Shown here: piece by piece, positions 5,454 through 13,778 of the stretch
Numbering within the stretch: the stretch's first letter is position 1
How the letters are laid out: each line of letters begins with the position of its first letter
NCBI GenBank assembly: GCA_938001985.1
Contig: CALLBE010000009.1
Span: 1-13,999 of the forward strand
Source of the DNA: an uncultured Verrucomicrobiales bacterium
Lineage (GTDB): Bacteria; Verrucomicrobiota; Verrucomicrobiia; Verrucomicrobiales; Akkermansiaceae
Direction: 5' to 3'
Length of the DNA stretch: 13,999 nt
Notes under the pieces: generated by a model
What the model was told of the DNA's origin: nothing
What the model saw: the letters and a program-made list of their open reading frames with translations, nothing else
Databases searched by the model: none
Position numbers and translations under genes: made by a program

Positions 5454-7385
5454 ATGTCTCAAAGCTTTTCTTCATCCATCATTTCCGCCACAGATTTATC
5501 TGTGAAGTACGGAACCCACACCGTTCTTGACCAAGCTAAAATAAGCATCACAGAGGGCGAACGCATCGGGCTCGTTGGACGAAACGGCGCGGGCAAGTCC
5601 ACCGCGCTTAAAATCCTAGCCGGCGTCACTCAACCTGACTCAGGCAACGTCTCACTACGTAGAGACTTAAGGATTGGCTATCTCCCTCAAAACTTTGAGC
5701 TGGATGAGAACTGCACGGTTCTGGAGAATATCCTAGCCGGTGCCAGTGACATCACAGAAATGATCAGGCAGTATGAGGAAGCGCCTGCTGATTTAGACAC
5801 CACTGATTTACTGGATCAAATTAACTTACTCGATGGCTGGAACCTAGAGTCTAAAGCCCTCTCCTTTATCAATCACATCAACGCTCCAGCCGGTTCTCGA
5901 AGTATTCAGGACCTTTCTGGAGGTGAAAAAAGACGAGTTGCGCTCGCTAAGGCGCTGATCAATCAGCCTGATTTTCTCATTCTAGACGAGCCCACCAACC
6001 ACTTGGATACGGAAGCGATCGAGTGGCAGGAAAAGTTTTTAGCTAACTACCGAGGCACTTGCCTTTTTGTCACTCACGACCGTTTTTTCCTCGATAGAAT
6101 CGCGACTAAAATCATCGAACTCTCTGGAGCTTCTTTCATCAGCTACGACGGAAATTACACAGAATACCTACTCACACGAGCAGAGAGATTGGCCAATGAA
6201 GCACGCACTGAACATAAACGCCAACGCTTCTTAACCAAGGAGCTTGATTGGGTGAGAAAACGCCCGAAAGCACGAGGATCGAAAGCAAAAGACCGCATGG
6301 ATCGCTTCTTTGAAATCAAAGAGCAAGAAGCGCCTGAGCAGGAACTGGAAGTTGATCTCATTATACCACCTGCCGGCCAACTCCCAGATCGCGTCATCTC
6401 AGTCGATGATATTTCTCTCAGCTTCCCAGATGAAGAACACCCCTCAGGTCAAAAACAACTATTCAGGGACCTCACCTTTAATTTAGAACCCAAATCTTGC
6501 ATTGGTATCGTAGGGCGTAACGGCTTAGGAAAGTCCAGCCTGCTCAAAGTCATGCTTGGCTTGATCAAACCAAGCAAAGGCTCCGTCACCGTAGGCGGAA
6601 AAGCGAAGATCAATTATGTTGATCAAAACCGCCTACAGCTCAATGACGATCATTCAATTTTCCAAGAAGTCGGCGAAGGCTCAGAAACAGTCGCACTCGG
6701 TGACGAAACGATTGGACTGCGAACCTACCTCAAGCGATTTTTGTTCGACGATGACCGTATCAACTCTAGGATCTCAACCCTCTCAGGAGGGGAACGCTCA
6801 CGAGTCTTATTGGCTAAAATATTAAAGCGTGGTGGCAATGTTCTCGTCCTCGACGAACCCACTAACGATCTCGATTTAAACACCTTAAGAATCCTAGAAG
6901 AAGCCCTATTACACTTCAAAGGTTCAGCCTTCATCGTTTCTCACGATCGCTATTTCTTGAACCGAGTTTGCACTGGAATCCTCGGATTTGAAGGCGAAGG
7001 AAACTTACACTATCAAGTTGGCAACTATGATTATTATCTAGAAAAACGTGAGGAAAGACGCCGCCAAGAACAGCCGGTGGCTAAAGCTCCTGCAAAATCA
7101 AAAGAAAAAGGGTCTCTCAAGTCTAGCCAACCGCCAAAACTAAAGTGGTCTGAAGAAAAAGAGCTAGAAACTCTAGAGGATGACATCTTAGAAGCGGAAG
7201 AGAAAGCCTCCGCTCAAGAGCAGCTCATGGCTGCCCCTAACTTCTACAACGATCACCCCACCGATTGGCAAGATCACGAAAAAGCACTCTCAGCTCTTCA
7301 AAGTAAAGTCACTGAACTTTACGATAAATGGGAGAGATACACGACCATCAAAAGCACGTGGGACGCTTGGAAAGCTAAAAACTAA
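5454..7385 (+). CDS. uup: ABC-F family ATPase, Uup type
   Basis: This is a soluble twin-ATPase protein of the ABC-F class, which acts on ribosomes or on DNA/RNA transactions and not in membranes; no transmembrane segment is present. The first ATPase domain has Walker A GRNGAGKST (42-50), signature LSGGEK (154-159), Walker B FLILDEPT (174-181) and switch H208. The second has GRNGLGKSS (354-362), LSGGER (443-448), VLVLDEPT (464-471) and switch H498. The interdomain linker contains ELDWVRKRPKARGSKAK (263-279), close to the Uup consensus. The C-terminal extension (about 560-643) is a charged coiled coil matching the Uup CTD, preceded by a Lys/Pro/Ala-rich hinge. These features favour Uup over EttA, which lacks the CTD. 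The length of 643 residues is normal. It follows the LysM gene by 26 nt, and its stop overlaps that of xseA. Confidence 0.93.
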   Translation: MSQSFSSSIISATDLSVKYGTHTVLDQAKISITEGERIGLVGRNGAGKSTALKILAGVTQPDSGNVSLRRDLRIGYLPQNFELDENCTVLENILAGASDITEMIRQYEEAPADLDTTDLLDQINLLDGWNLESKALSFINHINAPAGSRSIQDLSGGEKRRVALAKALINQPDFLILDEPTNHLDTEAIEWQEKFLANYRGTCLFVTHDRFFLDRIATKIIELSGASFISYDGNYTEYLLTRAERLANEARTEHKRQRFLTKELDWVRKRPKARGSKAKDRMDRFFEIKEQEAPEQELEVDLIIPPAGQLPDRVISVDDISLSFPDEEHPSGQKQLFRDLTFNLEPKSCIGIVGRNGLGKSSLLKVMLGLIKPSKGSVTVGGKAKINYVDQNRLQLNDDHSIFQEVGEGSETVALGDETIGLRTYLKRFLFDDDRINSRISTLSGGERSRVLLAKILKRGGNVLVLDEPTNDLDLNTLRILEEALLHFKGSAFIVSHDRYFLNRVCTGILGFEGEGNLHYQVGNYDYYLEKREERRRQEQPVAKAPAKSKEKGSLKSSQPPKLKWSEEKELETLEDDILEAEEKASAQEQLMAAPNFYNDHPTDWQDHEKALSALQSKVTELYDKWERYTTIKSTWDAWKAKN

Positions 7386-8737
7386 AACAACTCTGCTTGG
7401 TTGCCGTTTTTACGAACCACACTCGTCAACTCACCTTCTTTAAGCTGGGTGTGTAAAATCGCTCCCGCCTTAACTTTACTTGGATTGCTCAACACATTCC
7501 CTGACAGGTCTGTTGTGATTGAGTAACCTCGATCCAAAACATTCTGAGGGTCCAGGGCTTTCAACACCTGAGCACAAGCGCCTAGCTTCTCTTTCAACTC
7601 AAACAGCCGCTGCTCAGCCACTCCCTTGAGCTTCTGTTGCTGTTGCTCTAATAACTGGCGTTGCTTCAGCATAATAAGCTGTGGAGAAAGCTCTTGGAAT
7701 CGCTGTTTTAGAATCTCGAGCCGTTGCCTTTTAACTCTTAACTGCCCTTTAGTTACTTGAACCAATCGCTCGCTTGAGTGATCTAATAATTGGGCTTTTT
7801 GCTCCACTATTCGTTTGGGCAGTTGTTTTAGAGTCTGTGTTAAATTCTTAAGATTCGAGTGGTGGTTTGAAATTTTAGACTGCACCGCCTCATTCAAGTA
7901 ATGCCTTTTTTGAGACAACTCAGACAAGAGTTCTTCTCGATTGGGCACCGATAGTTCCGCCGCCGCAGATGGTGTCGGCGCGCGCAAGTCTGATACAAAA
8001 TCAATAATCGTGTGATCAATTTCATGCCCCACAGCCGAGACCACGGGGATTTCTGACTCATACACTGCCATTGCCACCGATTCCTCATTAAAGGCCCATA
8101 GATCCTCAATAGAACCGCCACCTCTCCCAACGATCATCAAGTCCATTCGAGGGAGATCATAGTTTTCATACTGATTAAACTGCTGAATCGCTTTAACAAC
8201 TTCATGCTCAGCGCCTTCTCCCTGAACACGAACCCCTATTAAATAAAACTCAACGTGGCTCCATCGGCGCTTAAAAATCTGAAGCATGTCTTGCAATGCA
8301 GCACCAGTGGGCGAGGTCACTAACCCAATGCGTTTGGGAAAGCGAGGGAGTCCTTTTTTATGCTCCTGAGAGAAATAGCCAGCTTGAAAAAGCTTCGCCT
8401 TCAACGCTTCAAAACGCTCATGAAGATTCCCCTGCCCCGCAGATTCCAGCTTACGCACGATCAACTGCATCTTGCCTTGCGCCTCATAAATCGTGGTTTC
8501 TGCAAACAGCTTAACTTTTTTACCATCTTGTAGAGGCTCTTTTAACTTACTCGCCGCCCCCTTAAACATCGCGCAAGTGATTTGCGCCTTATCGTCCTTT
8601 AAGGTGAAATAAAAATGGCCGCTCGCCTGCTTTCTTAGATTAGAGATTTCACCCGTCACCCAGACTTCACCCACTTGTATCTCAAGCAGATTTTTAAGCT
8701 GACGAACTAACCTCGTGACTGAAATGGCTTCACTCAT
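7382..8737 (-). CDS. xseA: Exodeoxyribonuclease VII large subunit
   Basis: XseA is the catalytic subunit of exonuclease VII, a cytoplasmic single-strand DNA exonuclease that works in both directions with several XseB subunits. The N-terminal OB-fold (about 5-100; VWVTGEISNLRKQASGHFYFTLKD) binds DNA. The catalytic domain has the conserved TSPTGAALQD (141-150), GRGGGSIEDLWAFN (204-217) and VGHEIDHTIIDFVSDLRAPTPSAAAE (236-261, broken here only by line of description). A long coiled coil (about 265-400) follows, then the C-terminal segment with LDRGYSI. The length of 451 residues is typical. The start is ATG 8737, preceded by AAGG at a rather long distance (12 nt). It is the last gene of the opp operon, starting 9 nt after the peptidase stop. 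No xseB is present in the window. Confidence 0.95.
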   Translation of the reverse strand: MSEAISVTRLVRQLKNLLEIQVGEVWVTGEISNLRKQASGHFYFTLKDDKAQITCAMFKGAASKLKEPLQDGKKVKLFAETTIYEAQGKMQLIVRKLESAGQGNLHERFEALKAKLFQAGYFSQEHKKGLPRFPKRIGLVTSPTGAALQDMLQIFKRRWSHVEFYLIGVRVQGEGAEHEVVKAIQQFNQYENYDLPRMDLMIVGRGGGSIEDLWAFNEESVAMAVYESEIPVVSAVGHEIDHTIIDFVSDLRAPTPSAAAELSVPNREELLSELSQKRHYLNEAVQSKISNHHSNLKNLTQTLKQLPKRIVEQKAQLLDHSSERLVQVTKGQLRVKRQRLEILKQRFQELSPQLIMLKQRQLLEQQQQKLKGVAEQRLFELKEKLGACAQVLKALDPQNVLDRGYSITTDLSGNVLSNPSKVKAGAILHTQLKEGELTSVVRKNGNQAELF

Positions 8738-8746
8738 ATTATTTAT

Positions 8747-10141
8747 TTACCTTGAGATGATATATCCTGAATACGAAACCTCATTGGCTTCTCTCACATG
8801 TATCCAGCGCAATGCATAAAGAGGCCCCCATGAATCACGAACAGCGATCTCTTGAGTTTCTTCATTATAGCCAATAATTGCACACATATGAGCCGAATCC
8901 TGTTCTTCGTTTCCTATAGTACCTAAATTCTGTTTCAATAGCTCGGGGGATAGTTTAACATAGCGATTCCAGTCTGTTTTAGCACGCAACTGCGTTCGCT
9001 TATTAGCACTGGCATTATAAGCGTTGGTTGATCTCATGACCCATAAAATAGGATACCCCTTATTGATCTGTCGCTTAACCGCTGAAAACTTAAGAGGGTT
9101 CAGATTTAAAGAACGAATTGACCTACCTTTGCCACCGGCTAAAACTTTTAGTGTTTTCACCAAGACGGATATACTCGTACCGCCCTCACCTGAGCTTTCA
9201 CACTCATTTGCCAGTATATACATATCAGCGTCCACCCCCATATAACTTAAGACACTGGCTGCCGTCGCGGGAACACAATAACCTTTAGGCCCCTGATCTA
9301 TCATGGGAAGGTTCTTCAAATAAACATCCCCAGTCTTCTCTTTAACTATATTTTTCTCCAAACGGTCTCTCAACTCAATATCAGAAACTCTCACGGTCTT
9401 ACCACCTGCATCAGCGAAAGCCTTAGGGATAATCTCAAGCCCTACGTATTTCTTTTTCACATAAGATAAAATAAAAACGTGCTGGGTGTAATCCCAACGC
9501 TGGACACTACGTCTCAGATTTCCCTCCCCATATCGTTGCTTGGAAGCAGGACCTAAAACCTCAGTCAATCGGCTTTCAATAACTTTATAATCCTGTTTTA
9601 GTAATTTGGATAATTCACGCGATGACGCTTTGCCGCTATCACCCACATTGGCAAAAACCATGTTAACACTGCTTACCTTTTTATGGAGGTCTCCATCGAT
9701 AGAGATCGTGCTCAACATTGATTTTAAATCCGTCTGAGACCTAGCCGCTTCTCTTGTGAAGTACCTCCGATAACTTGATGAAGACTCCGTTTGAGACTCT
9801 TTTGGAATATTGAAGTTAGAGGCCATTTCACTAGCCTCTCGATGCCAGAGAGTCTGGTTCATCAAAAAAAACGAATAACCTAGCACCTCATTCAGTTCTT
9901 GGGACTTATCTTCAGCTTTTAACGCCTCTTCCTTAAGCCCTCTCAAATAATCTTGATCTTCTTGAATCAGTGACGCGATGGGAACTTTATAAACCTTCCC
10001 TGTATTTAACCTTAAAACAACCTCCTGAGAGGTCATTTTTTTAACTTCTGCAGAAATCTTTTTGCCTTCTAAATTAGTCCACACTCGCTCCTCCGCTAAG
10101 AGCAGAGGAAGACTCAACAAGAGGAGTACTAGCTTCAGCAT
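8747..10141 (-). CDS. Secreted C39-like cysteine peptidase with SHD1-like N-terminus
   Basis: Residues 1-16 form a signal peptide (MLK plus a Leu-rich core, cleavage near LLAEE), so the product is exported. Residues 18-68 (RVWTNLEGKKISAEVKK to VYKVPIASLIQEDQDYL) match the SHD1-like module frequent in PVC-group exported proteins. Residues 70-265 were not recognised. Residues 275-464 look like a papain-fold C39-type peptidase: oxyanion Gln 283 and nucleophile Cys 289 (DQGPKGYCVPATAASVLSYMG), His 418 (DSAHMCAIIGYN) and Asp 436 (VRDSWGP). No ABC-transporter ATPase or membrane domain is attached, so it is not a bacteriocin-processing exporter. It begins 3 nt after the oppC stop and ends 9 nt before xseA, so it is cotranscribed with the peptide importer. 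Its substrate is unknown; degradation of peptides outside the inner membrane is an inference from context. Confidence 0.82.
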   Translation of the reverse strand: MLKLVLLLLSLPLLLAEERVWTNLEGKKISAEVKKMTSQEVVLRLNTGKVYKVPIASLIQEDQDYLRGLKEEALKAEDKSQELNEVLGYSFFLMNQTLWHREASEMASNFNIPKESQTESSSSYRRYFTREAARSQTDLKSMLSTISIDGDLHKKVSSVNMVFANVGDSGKASSRELSKLLKQDYKVIESRLTEVLGPASKQRYGEGNLRRSVQRWDYTQHVFILSYVKKKYVGLEIIPKAFADAGGKTVRVSDIELRDRLEKNIVKEKTGDVYLKNLPMIDQGPKGYCVPATAASVLSYMGVDADMYILANECESSGEGGTSISVLVKTLKVLAGGKGRSIRSLNLNPLKFSAVKRQINKGYPILWVMRSTNAYNASANKRTQLRAKTDWNRYVKLSPELLKQNLGTIGNEEQDSAHMCAIIGYNEETQEIAVRDSWGPLYALRWIHVREANEVSYSGYIISR

Positions 10142-10144
10142 TTT

Positions 10145-11107
10145 TTAAGACTTCGATGATTTAGGGTCAAAAGCATCGCGCAACCCATCGCCTAGGAAGT
10201 TAAACGCTAAGAGCGTCAGTGTGAAAAACAAAGAAGGCCAGACCAATAACGGCAGCGCAGTTTCCAAATAATTCGCCCCTTCCTTAATCAACGTCCCCCA
10301 TGAACTGTTCGGAGGTTCAATCCCTAAACCGATAAACGAAAGGGTCGCTTCATACAGAATAAAGCTGGGAATGGTCAAGGTAGAGTAAATGATAATCGGG
10401 CTGAGAATATTGGGGATAATATGCTTAAAAATCAAAGACAAGTGCCCCAGCCCTAATGAACGACCTGCTTGGACATACTCCATCTTAGAAGTTGCCGCAG
10501 CAGCAGCCTCGACAATACGTCCCATCGTTAACCAACCAAACGCGCCAATGGCCAAAATCAACGGTGCTAAGTTACTAAATCTAAGCACCAAGTCCGGACT
10601 CCAATTCCAAACATGAATCATATGATCAGAAGCCTCTTTGATATTATTTTCAATCGCATCACGGAGTAAAATCACGAGGATTAAAAAAGGCAACGCCATC
10701 ATACCATCCACGACCCTCATCATAATATCGCGAGTGCGTCCACCGATATAACCCGCTATACTTCCATACACCACGCCGATTAAGACCGTGATCATCGAAG
10801 CTCCAATCCCAACCAATAATGATATCTGCCCTCCATATAAAATACGGGCTAAAAAATCACGACCCAGCTGATCCGTTCCCAACCAATGATCCACTGAACT
10901 CGAGGCAAAGCGGTTGCTCAAGTCTTGTGAGTTTGGATCCAACTTAATCCCTGGCAAATAAACAACGATGAATGAAAGTACACACATCGTTGTGATGAAA
11001 AAGAAACTAGCGACGGCCAATTTGTTATTACGAAGACGCAGCAACGCATCATTCCACAACGAAGAACCTTTCTCAAATTCTATAGCAGAACCTTCTTTCG
11101 GCTTCAC
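10145..11107 (-). CDS. oppC: Peptide ABC transporter permease, OppC/DppC family
   Basis: This inner-membrane subunit of an oligopeptide/dipeptide importer pairs with OppB. The cytoplasmic N-terminus (1-28) precedes the first helix (about 30-52). HWLGTDQLGRDFLARILYGG (75-94) is the OppC/DppC hallmark. The remaining helices (about 97-120, 133-149, 180-196, 235-255 and 284-306) form the BPD_transp_1 domain. The cytoplasmic coupling loop YVQAGRSLGLGHLSLIFKHI (211-230) is the EAA motif that docks the ATPase. The loop at about 150-178 is relatively long. It starts at GTG 11107, overlapping the oppB stop as GTGA (4 nt), which implies translational coupling. The C39-like peptidase follows after 3 nt. 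Substrate preference (dipeptide or oligopeptide) cannot be read from the sequence. Confidence 0.93.
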   Translation of the reverse strand: MKPKEGSAIEFEKGSSLWNDALLRLRNNKLAVASFFFITTMCVLSFIVVYLPGIKLDPNSQDLSNRFASSSVDHWLGTDQLGRDFLARILYGGQISLLVGIGASMITVLIGVVYGSIAGYIGGRTRDIMMRVVDGMMALPFLILVILLRDAIENNIKEASDHMIHVWNWSPDLVLRFSNLAPLILAIGAFGWLTMGRIVEAAAAATSKMEYVQAGRSLGLGHLSLIFKHIIPNILSPIIIYSTLTIPSFILYEATLSFIGLGIEPPNSSWGTLIKEGANYLETALPLLVWPSLFFTLTLLAFNFLGDGLRDAFDPKSSKS

Positions 11108-12099
11108 TTCACAAGATCCTTTCTAAGTTGAGGGTTTAACCACACCTGTAATAAATCACTGAACAAATTAGCCCCCATAATAATCACTCCGTAAAACAAG
11201 GCCAAGCCTTGAACTATAAAGATTTCATTCCCAGTCACCCCTTTCACAAAATGCTGCCCCATCCCTGGGATTTGGAAAACACTCTCAATCACAAAAGACC
11301 CGGTCGTGATCGCAGCAAAAGCAGGACCAATATAACTAATCACTGGCATCAACGCGCCTCGCAAACAATGGCGAATGACAATCTGGCTCATAGGCAGCCC
11401 CTTAGCCTTTGCCGTACGAACATAATCCAAGGACAAGACCTCCAGCATCCCACCTCGCGTCAGTCGAGCGACATAAGCTGCCACACCCAACCCCAAGGCG
11501 ATGGCTGGAATAATTAAATCACTCACCCCTTCCATCCCAGCCGTTCGGATAAAAGGAACTTTCGTCGCCACTAACACTTGGAATAAAGGACCTGAAACAA
11601 ATACCGGAATACAAATCCCCAGCATCGCAATCAGCATAGTCCCGTAGTCAATCCATGTATTTTTATACAAAGCAGCCACCACCCCCAACGGGATTCCAAC
11701 GCCCAGTGCATAAACCATGGCAAACAGCCCTAAAATTAAAGAATAAGGAAAGGATTGTTCAATTAACTCCCCCACCGAAAACCCCTGATACAACTTCAAA
11801 CACGGCCCCAAATCAAAGCGGAAAATCAAGTTGAACCAATACTTCACATACTGCTCTCCATAACGCTCCAAGGCCGCAACCTTAGGCGGGAGATTCCATT
11901 CTTCTATTAAATAAAGCTCCGTTGAGGTTTGAGCAAAGCCGTACTTTTCATTGATTTTTTCCATCACATGAGCCGGCACAGCCTTCTCATCTTGAAACGG
12001 GTTTCCAGGCTTCATCCGAACCAATACAAACACCACACTCACCAAAGCTATTAAGGTGAGTAATGATTGTCCCAATCGTGATAATATAAGTGAAATCAT
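11104..12099 (-). CDS. oppB: Peptide ABC transporter permease, OppB/DppB family
   Basis: This is the first permease subunit of the importer. Helix 1 is at about 8-28, followed by the large periplasmic loop (30-115) typical of the family. Further helices lie at about 120-145, 152-178, 192-212, 250-272 and 296-318. The EAA coupling loop is YVRTAKAKGLPMSQIVIRHC (226-245), and the C-terminal region has the conserved FVIESVFQIPGMG (269-281). The length of 331 residues is usual. Its ATG (12099) overlaps the oppA stop as ATGA, and its stop overlaps the oppC start, so binding protein and permeases are translated as a unit. No ATP-binding subunit lies beside it. Confidence 0.94.
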   Translation of the reverse strand: MISLILSRLGQSLLTLIALVSVVFVLVRMKPGNPFQDEKAVPAHVMEKINEKYGFAQTSTELYLIEEWNLPPKVAALERYGEQYVKYWFNLIFRFDLGPCLKLYQGFSVGELIEQSFPYSLILGLFAMVYALGVGIPLGVVAALYKNTWIDYGTMLIAMLGICIPVFVSGPLFQVLVATKVPFIRTAGMEGVSDLIIPAIALGLGVAAYVARLTRGGMLEVLSLDYVRTAKAKGLPMSQIVIRHCLRGALMPVISYIGPAFAAITTGSFVIESVFQIPGMGQHFVKGVTGNEIFIVQGLALFYGVIIMGANLFSDLLQVWLNPQLRKDLVK

Positions 12100-13712
12100 T
12101 CCGGTTTAGTACTAAATTCGATAAACTTGTAGGGATTGTTCCCCAATAAAAGTGGGTTCCAATTCTTAACTCTCGGGTCCAATAAATACATCTTAGTAAA
12201 CCAGAAAACAGGAATAATAGCCGTGTCTTCTAAAAATAACTTCTCCGCTTCGGCTAAGATAGAAAAACGCTTAGCAGGATCGGCTGTATTCGCCGCTTTA
12301 TCCAATAAAGCTTCATAAGGTTCACTGAACCATCCCGTGTTATTATTACCATTTCCTTTCGTCCACATGGTTAAAAAAGTAGTGGGGTCTAAGAAATCAC
12401 CTAACCAACCGGCAATACACAGATCGTAATCTAGACTGTGTTGCCTTTGCAAATAGGTGGCCCAATCAAAAGTCGATATACGAATATTCAGACCTAAATG
12501 CTTCCTCCACATTCCTTGTAAAACCTCAGCCGCTCGCTTAGCCGTATCTGAATCTGTCACCATGAGCGTTAAGGTCTGCTTCCCATCAAAACCTGATTTC
12601 TCAAGTGACTTCTTCGCTTCTTCTGGATCAAAATAAAAGACCTTAGGAGGCTGATAATCTTCAGTCGGAGGGGTTAAAGAATAGGCCGCTTTCTCGCCGC
12701 CACCTTGCCTTACCGTATCAATGTATAATTGGCGATCAATAGACAATGCCAAGGCCTTGCGAAAATGGATATTATTCAAACTCGGCTTCGTGACGTTCAC
12801 ACGAATGAAACGCGTCCCATAGTCTCCCTCCGCGCGAACCCATTCTGGATAGTTTTCATAAAAATGGGCACGCAGTTCTGATGGAATTCCATAAGCTTTA
12901 TGAATCAGCCCGTCCTTGAACATTCGAGCTTCCGTGTAGGCATTACTCACAGGCAAAAAACGAATACCGTTTAACTTCACCTGTTTGGCATCCCAATAAT
13001 ACTCATTGCGCTCAACCTCGATCGAATGCGTTAGCACATGAGACTTCATTTTGAAGGGACCATTGGAAACAATGTTCTCAGCCTTACTCCATAAGTTCCC
13101 TCTATCATCCATAGCCCCATGCTTATTGACGATATGCTTAGGAACTGGGAACCACGTGAAATGCTTCGTGATTTCCGGTAAAAAAGGCATGGGATTATTC
13201 AAAACCAATTTAAGAGTCAAATCATCCTCAGCCCAGACCTTGACTTGTCCAAAGTCTTTAATTTTTCCCTTATTAAAATCCTCGGCACCTTCGATATAAT
13301 AAAGCATCTCAGCGTAAGGGCCGCCTAAGTCAGGAGAGAGAATTCGTTGAAAAGCATAAGTAAAATCATGCGCATTCACAGGACAACCGTCAGACCAGCG
13401 AGCCTCAGGCTGCAAATAAAAAGTCCATTGCTTGAAGTCTGCCGAATGCTCCCACCGCTCCGCCGCGCCAGGAATAGCCACGCCATCTTTTGAAGGATGA
13501 TCACCAGCCAAGCCCTCAAACATCGACCTCAAGATATTATTCTCTAAAACCCCTGACACTAAATGAGGGTCCAAACCTTTCGGTTCATTACTATTGCCAA
13601 GTATTAATATCCCATCATCAGCCGCTACCTCAGCAGGCTTCTTAGATTTACAAGAAATCAAGAAGCCACTGCTTAGCAATAAAAACAGGACACTCCACGA
13701 TCGCTTATTCAT
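12096..13712 (-). CDS. oppA: Oligopeptide-binding lipoprotein, SBP family 5 (OppA-like)
   Basis: This is the extracytoplasmic receptor of the peptide importer. It begins with a lipoprotein signal peptide: two positive residues, a hydrophobic core and lipobox L-I-S-C with the lipidated Cys at position 21. The mature part is a class-C solute-binding fold. LDPHLVSGVLENNILRSMFE and the W-x-F-Y-L-Q / A-x-W-S-D-G elements (ARWSDG, then AHDFTYAFQRIL) are OppA-type, as are NGPFKM, FRKALALSIDR and LCIAGWLGDFLDP further on. The 538-residue length is normal. It uses ATG 13712 with no Shine-Dalgarno sequence; an AT-rich pentamer repeat lies directly upstream. It heads the five-gene operon, 51 nt after the iron-sulfur scaffold gene, so read-through or a short promoter in that gap must drive it. 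Nickel or other SBP5 ligands are possible, but the similarity favours oligopeptides. Confidence 0.93.
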   Translation of the reverse strand: MNKRSWSVLFLLLSSGFLISCKSKKPAEVAADDGILILGNSNEPKGLDPHLVSGVLENNILRSMFEGLAGDHPSKDGVAIPGAAERWEHSADFKQWTFYLQPEARWSDGCPVNAHDFTYAFQRILSPDLGGPYAEMLYYIEGAEDFNKGKIKDFGQVKVWAEDDLTLKLVLNNPMPFLPEITKHFTWFPVPKHIVNKHGAMDDRGNLWSKAENIVSNGPFKMKSHVLTHSIEVERNEYYWDAKQVKLNGIRFLPVSNAYTEARMFKDGLIHKAYGIPSELRAHFYENYPEWVRAEGDYGTRFIRVNVTKPSLNNIHFRKALALSIDRQLYIDTVRQGGGEKAAYSLTPPTEDYQPPKVFYFDPEEAKKSLEKSGFDGKQTLTLMVTDSDTAKRAAEVLQGMWRKHLGLNIRISTFDWATYLQRQHSLDYDLCIAGWLGDFLDPTTFLTMWTKGNGNNNTGWFSEPYEALLDKAANTADPAKRFSILAEAEKLFLEDTAIIPVFWFTKMYLLDPRVKNWNPLLLGNNPYKFIEFSTKPE

Positions 13713-13714
13713 AA

Positions 13715-13734
13715 CTTAATTTAATCTAATCTAA
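13715..13734 (-). repeat. AT-rich pentanucleotide tandem repeat before oppA
   Basis: On the plus strand the units CTTAA, TTTAA, TCTAA and TCTAA (YYTAA) run four times in succession, ending 2 nt from the oppA ATG. They occupy the place where a ribosome binding site would be. It may be plain AT-rich leader; unit-number changes would alter spacing to upstream signals. Confidence 0.4.
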
Positions 13735-13754
13735 TGGGTTTGAGTTGAATAGAA

Positions 13755-13778
13755 ATAAAAAAGCTACTTCTTCAGCTT
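13755..13778 (-). terminator. Possible weak terminator after the iron-sulfur scaffold gene
   Basis: Read on the minus strand, AAGCT and AGCTT (13778-13774 with 13765-13761) form a five-pair stem with an 8-nt loop that runs into six T residues (13762-13757), then ATTT. The stem has only two G-C pairs and includes the stop codon, so it is weak and may allow read-through into oppA. Confidence 0.3.

Noticed and set aside
5189..5530. 113-codon plus-strand open frame across the LysM-uup junction
   Set aside because: It lies in another frame over two well-supported genes and shows no recognisable domain; it is a shadow of them.
11209..11517. 102-codon plus-strand open frame inside oppB
   Set aside because: It is antisense to a strongly supported permease and its composition is that of reverse-complemented membrane-protein codons.
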